A stretch of 64,000 nt of DNA from Halichondria panicea (GCF_963675165.1 NC_087388.1:1528800-1592799), one strand, 5' to 3'; numbered from the stretch's first letter, positions 49,895 through 62,692 are shown. Translations and numbers: made by a program. The notes: generated from the letters alone by a model not told the origin.

Positions 49895-50721
49895 ACTCCT
49901 AATAATGCGCAGGCACTGATTAACTTACCGATAAAGACATAAAATGCTCCACTTCAATCAACATTGGATCAGCTCACACACAGGTGATATTCTACTGGAG
50001 TAAGCAGCATCCAAACCCCAACGTTTAATTTGTCCATGAGCTTAATTATTTCCTTACACTTTGTACAGATTAATTTGTTGTTTCTGATGTGTGAGTCCAT
50101 GATCGACTCTGCTTTGAACTGCTTAGGAATGAAACGAAGCATCCTTCCCTGGTGACATTGCTAAGAAATAATTCGACTGTGAATATCTCAAAAACCCACC
50201 TGGAAAATGTTGGTAGATGCTCTTGTAGTCAACCTACAATTGGATTGTCCAACGAAACAAGTCAAATCTCACAAGAGCACAGTAAGTATACTACCGTTTA
50301 GCGGGTATATTTCGAGGGTAGCGGTTAGAAATTAAGGTTTTCGTGGAATAGCAGTCTTTTCGTGGGTATAAAAAAAAACCGGTACATGCTTAATTAGAAA
50401 ACCACAAACATTTATACCCTCGGAATATACCCTCTGTATAATAATACGGTATATATAGCTATAATTATAGCTATAATTATTCATTTATTCTATTGTAGAC
50501 GTGCTTCTACACAAGAAAAGCATTATCGAAAACAATCATCTGTCCGTCCTGACGATAAAATTTTCTCCAATCATTTGCTGCCATCATTGGCTCTCGTTGG
50601 CAGTGTCTTACATTTCCCCTCTCCCTCACTTCTGAAAACATTGTGAGCATCAAGAGAGAGACAACCAGATGACAAGCACTCGTCATGCTACATGGTCATA
50701 CACTTTCCGTGTTTCATATCT
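49895..50721 (+). pseudogene. Fragment with end of exon 1, exon 2 and exon 3 remnants
   Basis: About 49905-49999 matches the end of exon 1 (ADKDRQCFSTP region) with a donor at 50000. 50069-50281 is a shortened exon 2 with a donor, and 50499-50721 an exon 3 remnant still matching SRWQC-type Death-domain codons. Frameshifts and deletions are present in each part. Confidence 0.75.
50291..50456. mobile_element. ~165-bp MITE within the intron of the preceding fragment
   Basis: The left end TACCGTTTAGCGGGTATATT is mirrored at the right by ATATACCCTCTGTATAATAATACGGTA, giving imperfect inverted arms (GGGTATATTYCGAGGG core). It lies between the exon 2 and exon 3 remnants. TA flanks are plausible. Confidence 0.5.
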
Positions 50722-52764
50722 GTACCACATTATGTGTAGATTTAACTGCATGCATTCACATACTGTAGATATAGCTGTTCAATCCAATTAACACATGTTT
50801 GTGTCACTGAACTTTCAGAACTCATGCCTTGCCACTTAAGCAATACTGCTGCACTTCCAATTGTCATTTTTTCTACTGATATAATTATATGCAACATCTT
50901 ACGTCCTTCAAAATTAGCACATTTTTGTTACTAGCTACTGTACAGTTATTCTAATGTTGTCAATTCTGACATGAATGAAATGAATTTTTGCACTCAGTTC
51001 TATAGCTAATGGCCGGTTGTGCATGCAATGTCATGACTTAATTATGTACTGTGTTATTCATCAGTCACTGCCTCTGTTTTAATATTCTCGGATCCAGATT
51101 GGCTTTAGCTTATTAATGCCATATCTACCCCCATACACCAATTCGGTTATCCTGACACATGACATAATTATACGCCAGCTAAGTGTGTAGGACATGATAT
51201 AATTGCGCCAACAGAACCTATACATTCAGTATGAGTTATTCATAACTTCCTTTCCAGTTCCAGTAACTGTTACATTTAAATGTCATGCAAGTATATACAC
51301 ATCAATAATTCAATAAATGCGCATCATAAAAACTCAATATTAGTAAAAGCAGGAGTTCATTAAATATAAGTACTAAAAAGTTAATACACATGTGCACTAT
51401 ATACAGCTTCTTTGTTGTGCGCAGGGCCCCTTGCTCTGGCCTTGCCCTTTTGCTTTGTATTTGCCATGGCTGTCAAATTCCAGTGGATCAAAGTTTGCAA
51501 TTGGAACCTTCCTTTAAAGTTCCTGGATCCGCCACTGCTCTGTATCACTTATTCGCTCTTGCAGTGAGGCCGAGGGTCAGAAAGTTGTCAGTGTTCAGTT
51601 TAGCAGTCATATTTAATGCAAACAGTCATCAGTGCATGCTGGGGGTCACGGGGTGAGTACATATTGCACATGTATATATAGAAGTGTACTGCACCATCAT
51701 TAAGCCTGTTCAGGCTCTTGTATAGCTTCAAAACGGTTGTCACACAAGCATTGTTTCCTCTTTTGATATACGCTATATAACACTGGAGCATGATAGAAAG
51801 CAAGCACACACTGTATATCTTCATTTTCAAAACAGGTTGCTGGGTTGTCAACGTTTTTCTTGCCTTTTTTCTTGTGTGTCCAGTCAGTCAGTTCTTGATG
51901 TGGCCTTTCCCTGCAGAAATAGAGCAGTCTGAACACATTCAAAATGTGTGCAATTGAAAACACACACAATAGAGCACTGTCAATCCTATATGACTGGTTG
52001 TACTAAGATCAATCTACAGTACTTGAGTGTACATTTTCGAGCACCTACTCTATGTCTTCTAATATCCAACAATACATGACTTACATCACCCGTTTTAGAT
52101 GAATACAGTGAATCAAATGACCAGATGTGCGATTGACAAAACCGCATGATGTGTGTGACTTGACAGAATCTAAACATTCGAGTAATGTGTGGGCATGCAT
52201 GCAAGAGTATACTCTTGGTATGGGTTAGTCACCACATCCATTTGATTTCCAGTTTTTATAATCTGTTTGACTAAACATGAATATTTCATGAGAATTGTTT
52301 TGCTGTCTGTAAAAAGCAGTTTTGCTGCTAAACATCAACTATTTTCGGAGCATTGATTGTGCAAACGCATTATTTTATGCTCGTGTGTATTGGTAGACCT
52401 ATCATTTACCTGCATGTTTATCTAGCTATAAAGATACCTGATAAGGAGTATCCTATTCCCACCCACATACCGCATTCTAAACTATTATCTGTTGATGTAG
52501 TTGTACAAACTGTCAAGTAGGAAACATATTGAGTCCCATATATCAAAATTCTTTTTTTAATAAACATAAGCTCCGTTTGTTTACACGACACCTATAATCC
52601 GGGTCGAATCCGAATTGACTCTGCATGGGTCAGATTTTTCTGAGTAGTGGGCATAGCTGTGTGTGTTTGTATGTATATAGAGTGTTACAGCTGCATGCTC
52701 AGTGATAAATGAAGTGCAAGTAAGAGTTTCTATAGGCTCCTAACGTTTTCTTAGATTGCAATTA
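50722..52764. other. Intergenic DNA, no gene
   Basis: No gene supported. An unpaired CAGTGGCGGAT-family end (GGATCCGCCACTG) lies at about 51523-51535. 51700-52010 is repeat-family sequence (see separate entry). About 52640-52750 matches the B and C upstream flanks (CAAGTAAGAGTTTCTATAGG). Confidence 0.45.
51700..52010 (-). repeat. Repeat-family segment with a short open frame
   Basis: On the minus strand, ACAACCAGTCATATAGGATTG, a CA-rich tract and TGCAGGGAAAGGCCACATCA follow in the same order as in 58196-58320; the first part also occurs at 32361-32440. A frame of about 60 codons after the CAG (RPHQELTDWTHKKKGKK) is unrecognised. Probably a transposon remnant. Confidence 0.45.
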
Positions 52765-53071
52765 GGCCACTCCAAATGAGACTGTAGTTTCCCGTCAGAG
52801 ACTCTAGTAAATTATATGCGGGTGTGAGCAGTATTATCATTATTCATTACTATGAATTCATTATAAATGTGTTGCGTCATCAATGAATTTAATTAATCAC
52901 ACCCACAAAAATGTTACTATACACACATACACCCACAAACAGTAAACAGAAAAGTAATTTCAATATTTCATTGGATAATTAGAGAAATAATGGCCATAAT
53001 GACTATTAATGCGGTAGCTAAAGCAGGAAGCGCGAGTTGGACGGGAAACTACAGTCTCATTTGGAGTGGGC
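52765..53071. mobile_element. Harbinger-like MITE copy 2, TTA target duplication
   Basis: Same family as 31991-32307 but inverted: termini GGCCACTCCAAATGAGACTG and the reverse complement of GCCCACTCC, TTA on both sides (52762-52764 and 53072-53074). Confidence 0.82.
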
Positions 53072-53136
53072 TTAGTGCATTTGCATTATACCGTAAATTA
53101 ATGAATTTACAGCGCCAGACAAATTAATCAGTTCCA

Positions 53137-53692
53137 CCATAGATAGAAGAGTAAGAGGGATTTGCAACGGAAGCAGTTCACGTGATCATTTTACATTGAA
53201 CCTGCAGTAAAACCTCGAAAACTATCCGCGTTACGCCCTATAAACGAGGCTATTTTGCTGGGTAACTCGCTCAAAATAATAAAGTTGTGTTTTCTCGAGA
53301 CATAATCTTTTTCAGCAATTTATAACACGCCCAGTCTGTGAGACACGTGTTGTACTTGATAATGACTGACCACACCCAGTAAAAAGGGACATTCCAGTAA
53401 AGTTTTAGGCGAACAGCTACTATTTATAGTCTTGTATTGCTAAAACGTGTAAGCGTGCTGGTTATAACTGCTAAAATAGGTATAGACCTTTAAATATGAG
53501 TGAGTTGCACAGACTGAGCATAATTATATGCTTGTGGTATATTATGCACTGTGTGTAGTTATAGATCACCAGCTCCGGACCACGCCCATCTACAGCTTTA
53601 GTTTCTTGACACAGCCTCGATTAATCCGCGGGTAAGCGGATGTTACATTAGGGTACTTCCGTTACCAATCCCTCTTCCTCTTCTATCTATGG
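53137..53692. mobile_element. 556-bp MITE, CCATAGAT termini, TTCCA duplication
   Basis: Starts CCATAGATAGAAGAG and ends CTTCTATCTATGG. TTCCA flanks both sides (53132-53136 and 53693-53697). Related in inverted order to 34512-35441. Coding capacity is absent. Confidence 0.8.
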
Positions 53693-53697
53693 TTCCA

Positions 53698-55264
53698 CTT
53701 TTCAGTGGTGCATCTTTTAGAACCCCAGCTGGTGCCTGGCTTATTACAGTTATTATAGTATAGACATTTTAGAGAAAATGGGCGTGGTCTAGCTCAGTCA
53801 CTTGCTAGCTGTACGTTGAGAGCTTACTCGTGAACAACATTCATGGACTGTAGCGATAGGTCAGACAACTGTTCAGTATAGTGTGATGATGGCTTGATGT
53901 CTCAAACCTTTACATGTATAAGCGCCCGAAAAAATAATTACAGGAATGGTAGGCACTTCTTTTAGGACCTCAAAAATTATGCTGATACTGACATGGCGCT
54001 GTAATTACTTTAATGCTTTGTTCTCGAGATATAGCTAGGTTTGCTTATAGATTGAAGAGTTAAAACTCTTTAATCTATGGTTTACTAACTCAAAAGGCGT
54101 TTGCAGACCTTCATCAGACAGACTCGTGTATAGCAACACCTGTTCGAACAAAGTTTCTATTCAACTTATGAGTTAGCCTTGCACTATATAAAGTGCTAGC
54201 TGTTTGTTAGCTATACTCAGAAAAGAGCTCGAATTTTTAAGTGGACAAAATTTACATTGTAGATCTACACAGTCGTACTTCTATCATTGAAGACCATGAC
54301 ATTCATCAAGCGGGCCATCATAATTATATAGACTTCTGTTTCCACTCTTCTATAATAAATGTGTGTGTTTTGTCAAACAATATAAGTAATTGTGGTCGAT
54401 CATTACCCACTCTTTGAGTTTGCATGGAGCAAAATTAAATGCAAAAATGTTCATCATTACAGTGGCGGATCTAGAGGGGGTTCTTTGGGTTCAATTGAAC
54501 CCCCCTTTGAGAAAGAAGTGAGTGGGAGGCTCAAGCAACTAATTAGCAAGTTGTTCCTTTCTTACTACCTTTCACATGCACTTCTCACTAACCTTTATAG
54601 TCCTTGTTAGTCCTGCGAAGGTTTGTCTGTGCAGTTTCAGTGACTATGAAGTCTCCAGCGTATAGTGCATACAGATTGCTTATGAAAAGTGATAACCTTT
54701 TTTTTAGGAAAAAATTCGGTGTTGTGTTAATGCATATGCTCACTGTTTCGAAGAAGTGACGACCTTTTTTTTAGGTAAAATAACAGTCCTTGACCCGCTC
54801 AGAGCCCTGGAACCCCCTTTCAAGAATCCTGTATCCGCCACTGCATTATGATGTGTGTATAAAAGCTATTAGCTTTATGTTATGTAGCTTTTGGTATCTC
54901 CACCGAGGCATCAGCACCCGCGGTGCTTTCATTTTTCTAGCTGTAAGGTTGTGTCAAATTAACGGAAGTTAGCTTTCGTCCAAGGTGCCAGTACATGCAG
55001 ACAAGACATCAGCTAGAATTGATCCTAGATTAGGTTTTGACTGGGAGCGATTTGGCCCATTCAAGTTGTCACTGGTTAGTAGACTTGTCCCACATATTGG
55101 TGTGTGCAATTTGTAAGAATCAATGTGTTCGTGAATTGCATGAACATTTTATAAAATTAATGATGCAGTGCGACTTACTCCGTATATAGAGATCAGTATA
55201 AAAGAATTTAATCATGTGATTTTTCTGTAAGTTAATTTCTGTCACAATGCATATAGTTCCATAA
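53698..55264. other. 5' flank of gene G
   Basis: No gene seen. About 54000-54220 and 54395-54950 align with 15.1-15.56 kb upstream of gene B. A small palindrome (TAGATTGAAGAGTTAAAACT) lies at about 54047-54082. The element 54460-54843 interrupts the shared sequence. The last 300 bp before the ATG share no obvious blocks with the B and C promoters. Confidence 0.5.
54460..54843. mobile_element. 384-bp MITE of the CAGTGGCGGAT family, CATTA duplication
   Basis: CAGTGGCGGAT begins and ATCCGCCACTG ends the element; CATTA lies at 54455-54459 and 54844-54848. The gene B flank near 15455-15480 (TTCATCATGCAATGATAGTA) matches both sides without the insert. Confidence 0.85.
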
Positions 55265-58195
55265 ATGGCTGATGACAGCCAGTCAAGTGATACTCTCCTG
55301 CACACTGCTGCAAGCTGTGGGGACTTAGATGAGGTCAAAGAGCTGTTGAAAACGAAGCAATATGAAGTGGACGTCAGAAACTCACACAACCAAACATCTC
55401 TTCATCTTGCATGTGCTAATGGTCATCTCGATACGGTTTGGACACTAGTCAATGACTTTGGTGCTGACATAGGAGCTTCTGATTATGGCAGAAATACACC
55501 ATTGCTTATTTCTGCCAAGAACAAGCGTGTGCAAATAATTATCATGTTGATCCTATTATCACTGTATGGAAACAACAACTGTTTCTTTAGTTACAGTGAG
55601 ATGGATTCTCATGACGTTAAAATCTTTGAGGATGTCCTCTTCGAGTATTATAATGATTCTGAGGCTGTGGAGAAAACTATGCATCTGATAGGCAAATACT
55701 TTGTTGATGACATTCGATTCAAGGATTATAAAGATGATGGCTTTATTACATTGTTTGTAGCTGCATCACTTGGTCTCAAAGACTTGCTTAACCGTTTAGT
55801 TACAGAGAAAAAAACAGACCTAAATAAAAAAGGGTTCTATGGCTTGTCTGTTCTCCACGGTGCCTGTGTTGGAGGACACGTACTGCTCACAGAGAACCTT
55901 ATTTCAGAACATGGTATGGACCTTTCACAGAAAGATAACAGCGGGTATTCAATTTTGCAATACGCTGCATCAATTGGGATTCCCTATTCATTCAATGGTG
56001 GTCATATAGAACTGATAGATAAACTGGTATTGGAATATGGCCTCGATATTGGAGATAGAGATAAACATGGAGACACACCTCTACATATGGCAGCCTACGA
56101 AGGACGTGTTGAAACAGTGAGACACCTGATCAGTAAGTACAGTGCTGATGTTGAATGCACTAATAATCAGAACAATACACCATTGATGCTAGCTGCACTG
56201 AATGGTAATTCAGATGTTTTGGATGCGTTAGTCAAAGAATTCAACAGTAGTTGTCATGTTCGAGGATACAATCGTCGTACACTCCTTCACTACGCATGCC
56301 AGGGTGGCCATATAGAACTAATAGATAAATTGGTGACGGAATATGGCCTCGATTCTACAGATAGAGATGATGATGGATGCACACCTCTACATATTGCAGC
56401 CACGTCCGGACGTGTTGAAGCAGTGAGACACCTGATCATTAAGCACAGTGCTGATGTTGAATGCACTAATAACCAAAACAGTACACCATTGATGCTAGCT
56501 GCACTGAATGGTAATTCAGATGTTTTGGATGCGTTAGTCAAAGAATTCAACAGTAGTTGTCATGTTCGAGGATACAATCGTCGTACACTCCTTCACTATG
56601 CATGCAAGGGTGGCCATATAGAACTGATTGATAAACTGGTGCTGGAATATGGCCTCGATTCTACAGATAGAGATGATGATGGAAACACACCTCTACATAT
56701 TGCAGCATTGTACGGACATGTTGAAACAGTGAGACACCTGCTCAGTAAGTACAGTGCTGATGTTGATTGCACCAGTAAGCAAAACAGTACACCATTGATG
56801 CTAGCTGCACTGAATGGTAATTCAGATGTTTTGGATGCGTTAGTCAAAGAATTCAACAGCAGTTGTCATGTTCGAGGTTACAAAGGTCGTATTCCCCTCC
56901 ATTACGCATGTCATGGTGGTCACATAGAACTGGTAGACAAACTGGTGACAGAATATGGCCTCAATGTCGGAATTAGAGATAATGATGGTGACACACCTCT
57001 ACATATTGCAGCCATGCAAGGACATGTTGAAACAGTGAGACGCCTGATCAGTAAGCACAGTGCTGATGTTGATTGTTCTAATAATCAGAACGCTACTCCA
57101 TTGATGCTAGCTGTACTGCACAAACATGTGACTGTTTTGGATGTGCTAGTCAAAGAATTCAACAGCAGTTTTCATGTCCGAGATCACAATGGTCAAACTC
57201 TCCTTCACTATGTATGCAATGGTGGTCATATTGAAATGATAGACAAACTGGTGTTGGAATTTGGCCTCGATCTCAAAGATAGAGACAGTAAAGGAAACAC
57301 ACCTCTACATATTGCAGCCTGGTTCGGTCATGTTGAAGTAGTGAGACACCTGATCAGTAAGCATAGTGCTGAAATTGATTGCACTAATAACGAGAACAAT
57401 ACTCCATTAATGATAGCTGCACTGAGGGATCATCCCCATGTTTTGGATACGTTAGTCAAAGAATTCAATAGCAATCGTCATGTCCGATACCAAGGTTATA
57501 CTCTCCTTCACTCTTCGTGCAGGCGTGGCCATATAAAACTGATAGACAAACTGGTAATTAAATATGGCCTCAATGTCAGAGATAGAGATAATGATGGAAA
57601 CACACCTCTACATATTGCAGCCATGAAAGGACATGTTGAAACAGTGATACTTCTGATTAAGAAGTACGGCGCTGATATCGATTCCATTAATAATAAGAAT
57701 AATACACCATTGATGCTAGCTGCGCAGACTGGTAATACAGGTGTTGTGGATGCGTTAGTCAAACAAATTGAAAGCAGTTGTAAAGTCCGAGGATATAATG
57801 GTCGCACTCTCCTTCATCAAGCATGTTATCGTGGTCATATAGAACTGATAGACAAACTGGTGATGGACTATGGCCATGATCCCTCAGATAGAGATGATAA
57901 TGGAGACACACCTCTACATATTGCAGCTTCTAGAGGTCATGTTAACACAGTGCAGCACCTGATTATTAAGCACAGTGCTGATATTCATTGCACTAACAAT
58001 AGCAACAACACTCCATTGGAGATAGCTATACTCAATGATCATGTGCTTGTTTTGGATGCGTTAGTCAAAAAATTCAACGAAAGTCATCATGTCCGAGTCC
58101 GAGGTTGTACTGTTCTTCACTATGCATGCGATCGTGGCCATATAAAACTGATAGACAAACTGATGATGGAATATCATCTTAAGCTCACAGATTAG
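55265..58195 (+). pseudogene. Gene G, 5' half: ankyrin array cut by an insertion
   Basis: Opens with MADDSQSSDTLLHTAA, equivalent to the other genes, and stays open for 976 codons of ankyrin repeats (including the FEDVLFEYYN island), then stops at TAG 58193-58195 where paralogs continue with DRDNDG. The reading resumes at 59590 beyond a 1.4-kb insertion. No good in-frame donor is visible before the stop, so splicing across is unlikely but not excluded. Alone it would make an ankyrin-only protein lacking GTPase, COR and Death parts. The internal modules at about 56200-56900 are very similar to each other at 306-bp spacing. Confidence 0.82.
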
Positions 58196-59589
58196 TAAAA
58201 CCAGTAGGTTTTACATAGGATTGGCAGTGGGTTTGCCCGTGTTTAGCAATATTTCAATTATTTTGACTCGTGTTCAAACTGTTCTATCTCTGCAGGGAAA
58301 GGCCACATCAAGAAACTGGCTGAACAGATAGTTTATTTAGCCTTTTCTCTCTTTGTATCTCTCATTTCATAATCCATGAACATTTTAATGAATGAATATT
58401 TTCATTTTAAAAATTGCACTATTTCGACGTTTCACCGCTCTTTGTCTGACTGACTAAGTAAGTAAGTGAGTAAGTAAGTAAGTTTCTTGCCCAGCATTTA
58501 CTCCAAGTACAGCCATCTCCAGGACATTCTGCACAGGGTTTCCAAACGACTACAACCTGGATTACAAAGCGCTTCTTCAGATTTGCGATTGCTTCCACGA
58601 GGCAGATGACCTCTCAGTCTCTATTTCTCTTACCTAGACAATTCCGCCATCTTTAATGACTCAGCAATTGCGTTGTGGCCAATAATAATAGATAGGCGTG
58701 GCTAATAAACCGTGCGCCTAAAATCAGTGCAGCAGTGCTTTTCCAGAGCCTGAGGTGTTCCTTTTCTTCACACTGTTCAGCTCTAGCTCCCTTTCTCTGA
58801 CAGGCATGCTATATGCACTGGCTAGATATCATGCTCTTAAAATGGCTGTCATTTAATACTGATTCGCAAATTCAACATAATTATCAAGCAATAAATTATT
58901 ACTCATTATACTATAATTATTAGTCCAGAGATATTCTAGAAGATATCTGATTAGTCCTGTCTTCTCTTCTTGTACTGCCTCTTGACGTTCCACTTATGCA
59001 TGTCATGATACGTAAACTGTACTGAAAAAGAAAGGGAATCCGACTAGAAAAACATTTGCAATGTGAAAAATTGCTAGGATTGGCCAGGGGAACCACAAAA
59101 AAGCGTGGGAACAAGAAATCAGACGAGAGCATAACTCCAATCCGTTACAACGTCATGAACATGTACAATACATAGTATATTAAATAATAGACTGTGTTCC
59201 AGATCCACCTATCAGCTTCCATCCACCACATCATTCCATGCAGTCACCAGTACGGTCCGTGCATGTTACTACGCATGGATGGACTGTGTGTACCTGTGCT
59301 CAACACTGCATGTATTAGGAACATCAATTCATCACAAATCATCATGATTATGTGCCCCACATTCTAAAATGGATGTATAATAAATATATATAGGGATTGG
59401 TCATCACTCCACCAGTAAAAATTGCGTGGCATATTGGCTGGGAAAACATGGGAAAACTACCAGTATATACATGTGATTGACGTTGTAACGGATTGGAGTT
59501 ATGCTCTCGTCTGATTTCTTGTTCCCACGCTTTTTTGTGGTTCCCCTGGCCAATCCTAGCAATTTTTCACATTGCAAATGTTTTTCTAG
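58196..59589. mobile_element. Composite insertion splitting gene G
   Basis: The left part (58196-58320) is a repeat also seen at 32361-32440 and, inverted, at 51.9-52.0 kb. An (AAGT)n-like tract lies at 58452-58485. The right part is a hairpin element with 118-bp arms at 59038-59155 and 59478-59595 that ends directly at the ankyrin coding sequence. Left ankyrin sequence stops at CACAGAT and right resumes at GGATAGAGATAG. No simple target duplication spans the whole, so more than one event is likely. Confidence 0.7.
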
Positions 59590-62500
59590 TCGGATAGAGA
59601 TAGTGATGGAAACACACCTCTACACATTGCAGCCATTAAAGGACATGTTGAAACAGTGAGACACTTGATTATTCAGCACAAAGTTGAAACCAATATCACT
59701 AACAATAAGAACTCTACCCCATTGTGTTTAGCAGCTAAAGGTGGGCACCAGGTTGTGCTTCATGCTCTGATTGAAGAGTTCCATTGCAGTCCACATATCA
59801 GAGGCTACAATGGTCGAACTCTGCTTCACTATGCTTGCAAATATGGCCATATAGAAACTTTAAACATTTTAATATCAAAATATAAGGTGGATTCAACAAT
59901 TAGAGACAACAATGGGAACACACCTCTGCATATTTTCTGTCATGTACCTCATACTGAAGAAGAGAAGCTGAGAACAATCCTTTGCGAGTACCAGTACTGG
60001 ACAGTGTTTCAAGTTAATAATAATGGTAACACCCCTCTTCACACAGCAACTCTATATGAACAAACTTATTGTGCACGCTTACTATTACAGAAATACAATG
60101 CTCCACTTTTTGTGCGAAACAAGGATGGGAAGACCGCCCTTGATTTAGCGAAAGCTCAGAAAAGCCACGAAATTGTTACAGTTTTCAAAAATTATAATTC
60201 CGAAATCCAATCAATCTATCGGCAACTAAACAAACTTTCTCAGCGAGCGTTTAGTGGTGAGAAAAATCTCACCAGAATATTTGTTGTAGGTCATCCAGGT
60301 GCAGGGAAATCCACGCTTGTTGAAACTCTCAAAACAGAAGGTTTGATCAGCTACTTCAGCACATCAACTGTTGCCCCCCACACTGCAGGCATTGTTCCGA
60401 GTACTTATGACAGTAGTGTTTATGGAAGAATGATACTCTATGATTTTGCTGGTGATTCCGAGTACTACTCCTCACATGCTGCAATTATGGAGTCAATCAA
60501 CACATCGAAAGGAAGTAATATCTATTTGATAATTTGTGATTTGAGTAAAGGTAAAGAAGCTGCTGATACGAAATACAGGTATTGGCTTTCATTTCTATCC
60601 TACAATATTAAGCAATTCTCAAACACAGTTATTTTACCAGTGGGAAGCCATGCTGATGTCATTAAAAAAGCATCAGTGGAAGAAGTATTATATAAACTGG
60701 ACAGTACATCACAACATTTCTGTAGCAGTTCCAAGATCGATCATTTTAACATCGAACAAAGTGTTGCTCTTGATTGTCGTAAACGAGGAGCTGTAGTAAA
60801 CGATATAAAGAAACTTACTAAGAGATTCTCTGAATCAGTATCCCCCATTGGACTTTCCCCTGAGACAAGCACTCTCTTGGGATTGTTGAAGAAAGACTTT
60901 GAACATGTCCCAGCTTGCAAAGTAAGCCTCCTTATCTCTCACATTGAAGAGACTGGAATTCCGCTGCCACTAAATTCTTCATCACTATACACTCTCATAA
61001 GAGAGTTACATGATTTGGGTCTACTAATGGTGATAGAGAGAGAAGGGGATTCCATTGAGAGCCACATAATCATTCTCAAGATATCAACATTCACATCGGA
61101 TGTACACAAAAAACTTTTTTCAGAGTCTGCTAAAGCTGACCTCACCAAGCACATCGATCAACTCAAGTTCAGCGTAGGCATTATTCCAGAATCACTACTG
61201 GAGAGAGTACTGCCAGAGTACATCACAAAAGAAAGTCTACTTAAACTGCAGTACTGTCAAGAAATCGAGAATTTGAACGTGGAAGAGGACCACAATGTTT
61301 CTCAACTCACTTCGGGGCCAGTACCAACAGAAAGTACCACTAAAGAGAAATCTTATTTATTTTTCCCTGCTCTATGTGATCTCAAACTCGAGGAAATTCA
61401 ATGGCCTAAATCCGAATTTGATAGGGTAACTTTGGGATGGTATGCTAAATGTGATGCTGACAGCTTTGACTTCTTTCCAACACGATTTCTTCATGTGCTT
61501 ATTGTTCACCTCTCTCACAACTTTGCACTAAAACAAAGCTTGCCCACAAGCTCCACTACAGCTTCCGATTCTTTGATTGCTGAAATACATGCTGCCAATC
61601 CTAGCTGTCGTGTCTGGTCGACTGGTCTTCATTGGCTTATGAAGAACGGAGTTGAGGTATTTGTCGATATGCCTAAAGATGGTGATAGTAAAGAATTGAT
61701 TGTACTAGCAAGAAGTGACGTCCGAAATCAAGCCAAATGTTCCAACACTCTGCAACTAGTTATTCAAAAGGTAGTAGAAGCAAAAATGGAGTTCTGTGCT
61801 AGTATAGTGCCAACTGTTTACCTTCTTGATCCGAACGACCTCAAGGACAAACCTTTTACGAATGCTATAAATTCACCTAAATACGCTCTCAGAGATATCG
61901 AAGAAGCACTAGCAGAAGGCACTGAGGAAGTTGCCGATAAAGACAGACATTGCTTCTCCACTCCAATCAAAGATTGGATCAGCCCAACAAGATGGGCCAT
62001 ATCTTACTGGAGTAAGTTTCACGCACACATTATACCCACACACTTAATTTATTCGTTTGTTATTGTACTACAGATCTGTTTTTTCCAATGGATACCTTCT
62101 TGGTCCTTTCTGCTTTGCAAGAAGTAAAGGATGCTCAATGGAAACTGCTAGGAATGAGTCTTCCAACCCCCTGGAACAAATTAGATGACATTGAGAATAA
62201 TGACTCATCGTTCCCAGGTAATAATGCTAAGAAAGAAGAAGTAATTCGACTATGGATGTCTCAAGAACCAACCTGGATAGTGTTGGTAGAGGCTCTCAGT
62301 CAATCTGCATATGGATGGTCACAGAATTCTAGTCAAATCTCACAACAGCACAGTAAGTATCTCACAATCATTGGCTATAATGCCCTGCTTATTCATGCAT
62401 GCATTTTATAGATGTGCCTCTACAAAAGAAAATTCTCGAAAATGATTCATCTCTTCGTCCTGACAAGGACTTTCTCCAATCGTGTGCTGCCGTCATTGGC

Positions 62501-62692
62501 TCTCGTTGGCAGTGTCTTGGTTTTCCCCTCTCCCTCACTTCTGAAGACATTGTAAGCATCAAGAGAGAGACAAGAGGAACAGAGCCGACCAGACAAGCAC
62601 TCGTCATGCTACAGAAATGGGCAGCCAGGGAAACGGCAACTTTTGGTCAGTTGAGAGAGAAACTTCGTACACTCTCAGTGTTTCATATCTGA
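59590..62692 (+). pseudogene. Gene G, 3' half: last ankyrins, Roc, COR and two Death exons
   Basis: Open from 59590 (no ATG before the coding sequence resumes) to 62011, then exon 2 at 62074-62352 and exon 3 at 62412-62692, all intact, about 993 residues. It holds the last ankyrin repeats, the P-loop GHPGAGKS at about 60289-60312, DFAGDSEYYSSH, GSHAD, the COR-like segments FFPALCDL and FLHVLIVHLSH, and both Death-like exons. The absence of further damage suggests the insertion is recent, or that this half is expressed separately from an unseen promoter or joined by splicing: a TTTTTCTAG acceptor-like site sits exactly at 59581-59589. Confidence 0.8.

Noticed and set aside
52595..52625. tRNA B-box-like sequence (GGGTCGAATCC)
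   Set aside because: No matching A box, acceptor stem or cloverleaf could be formed around it.
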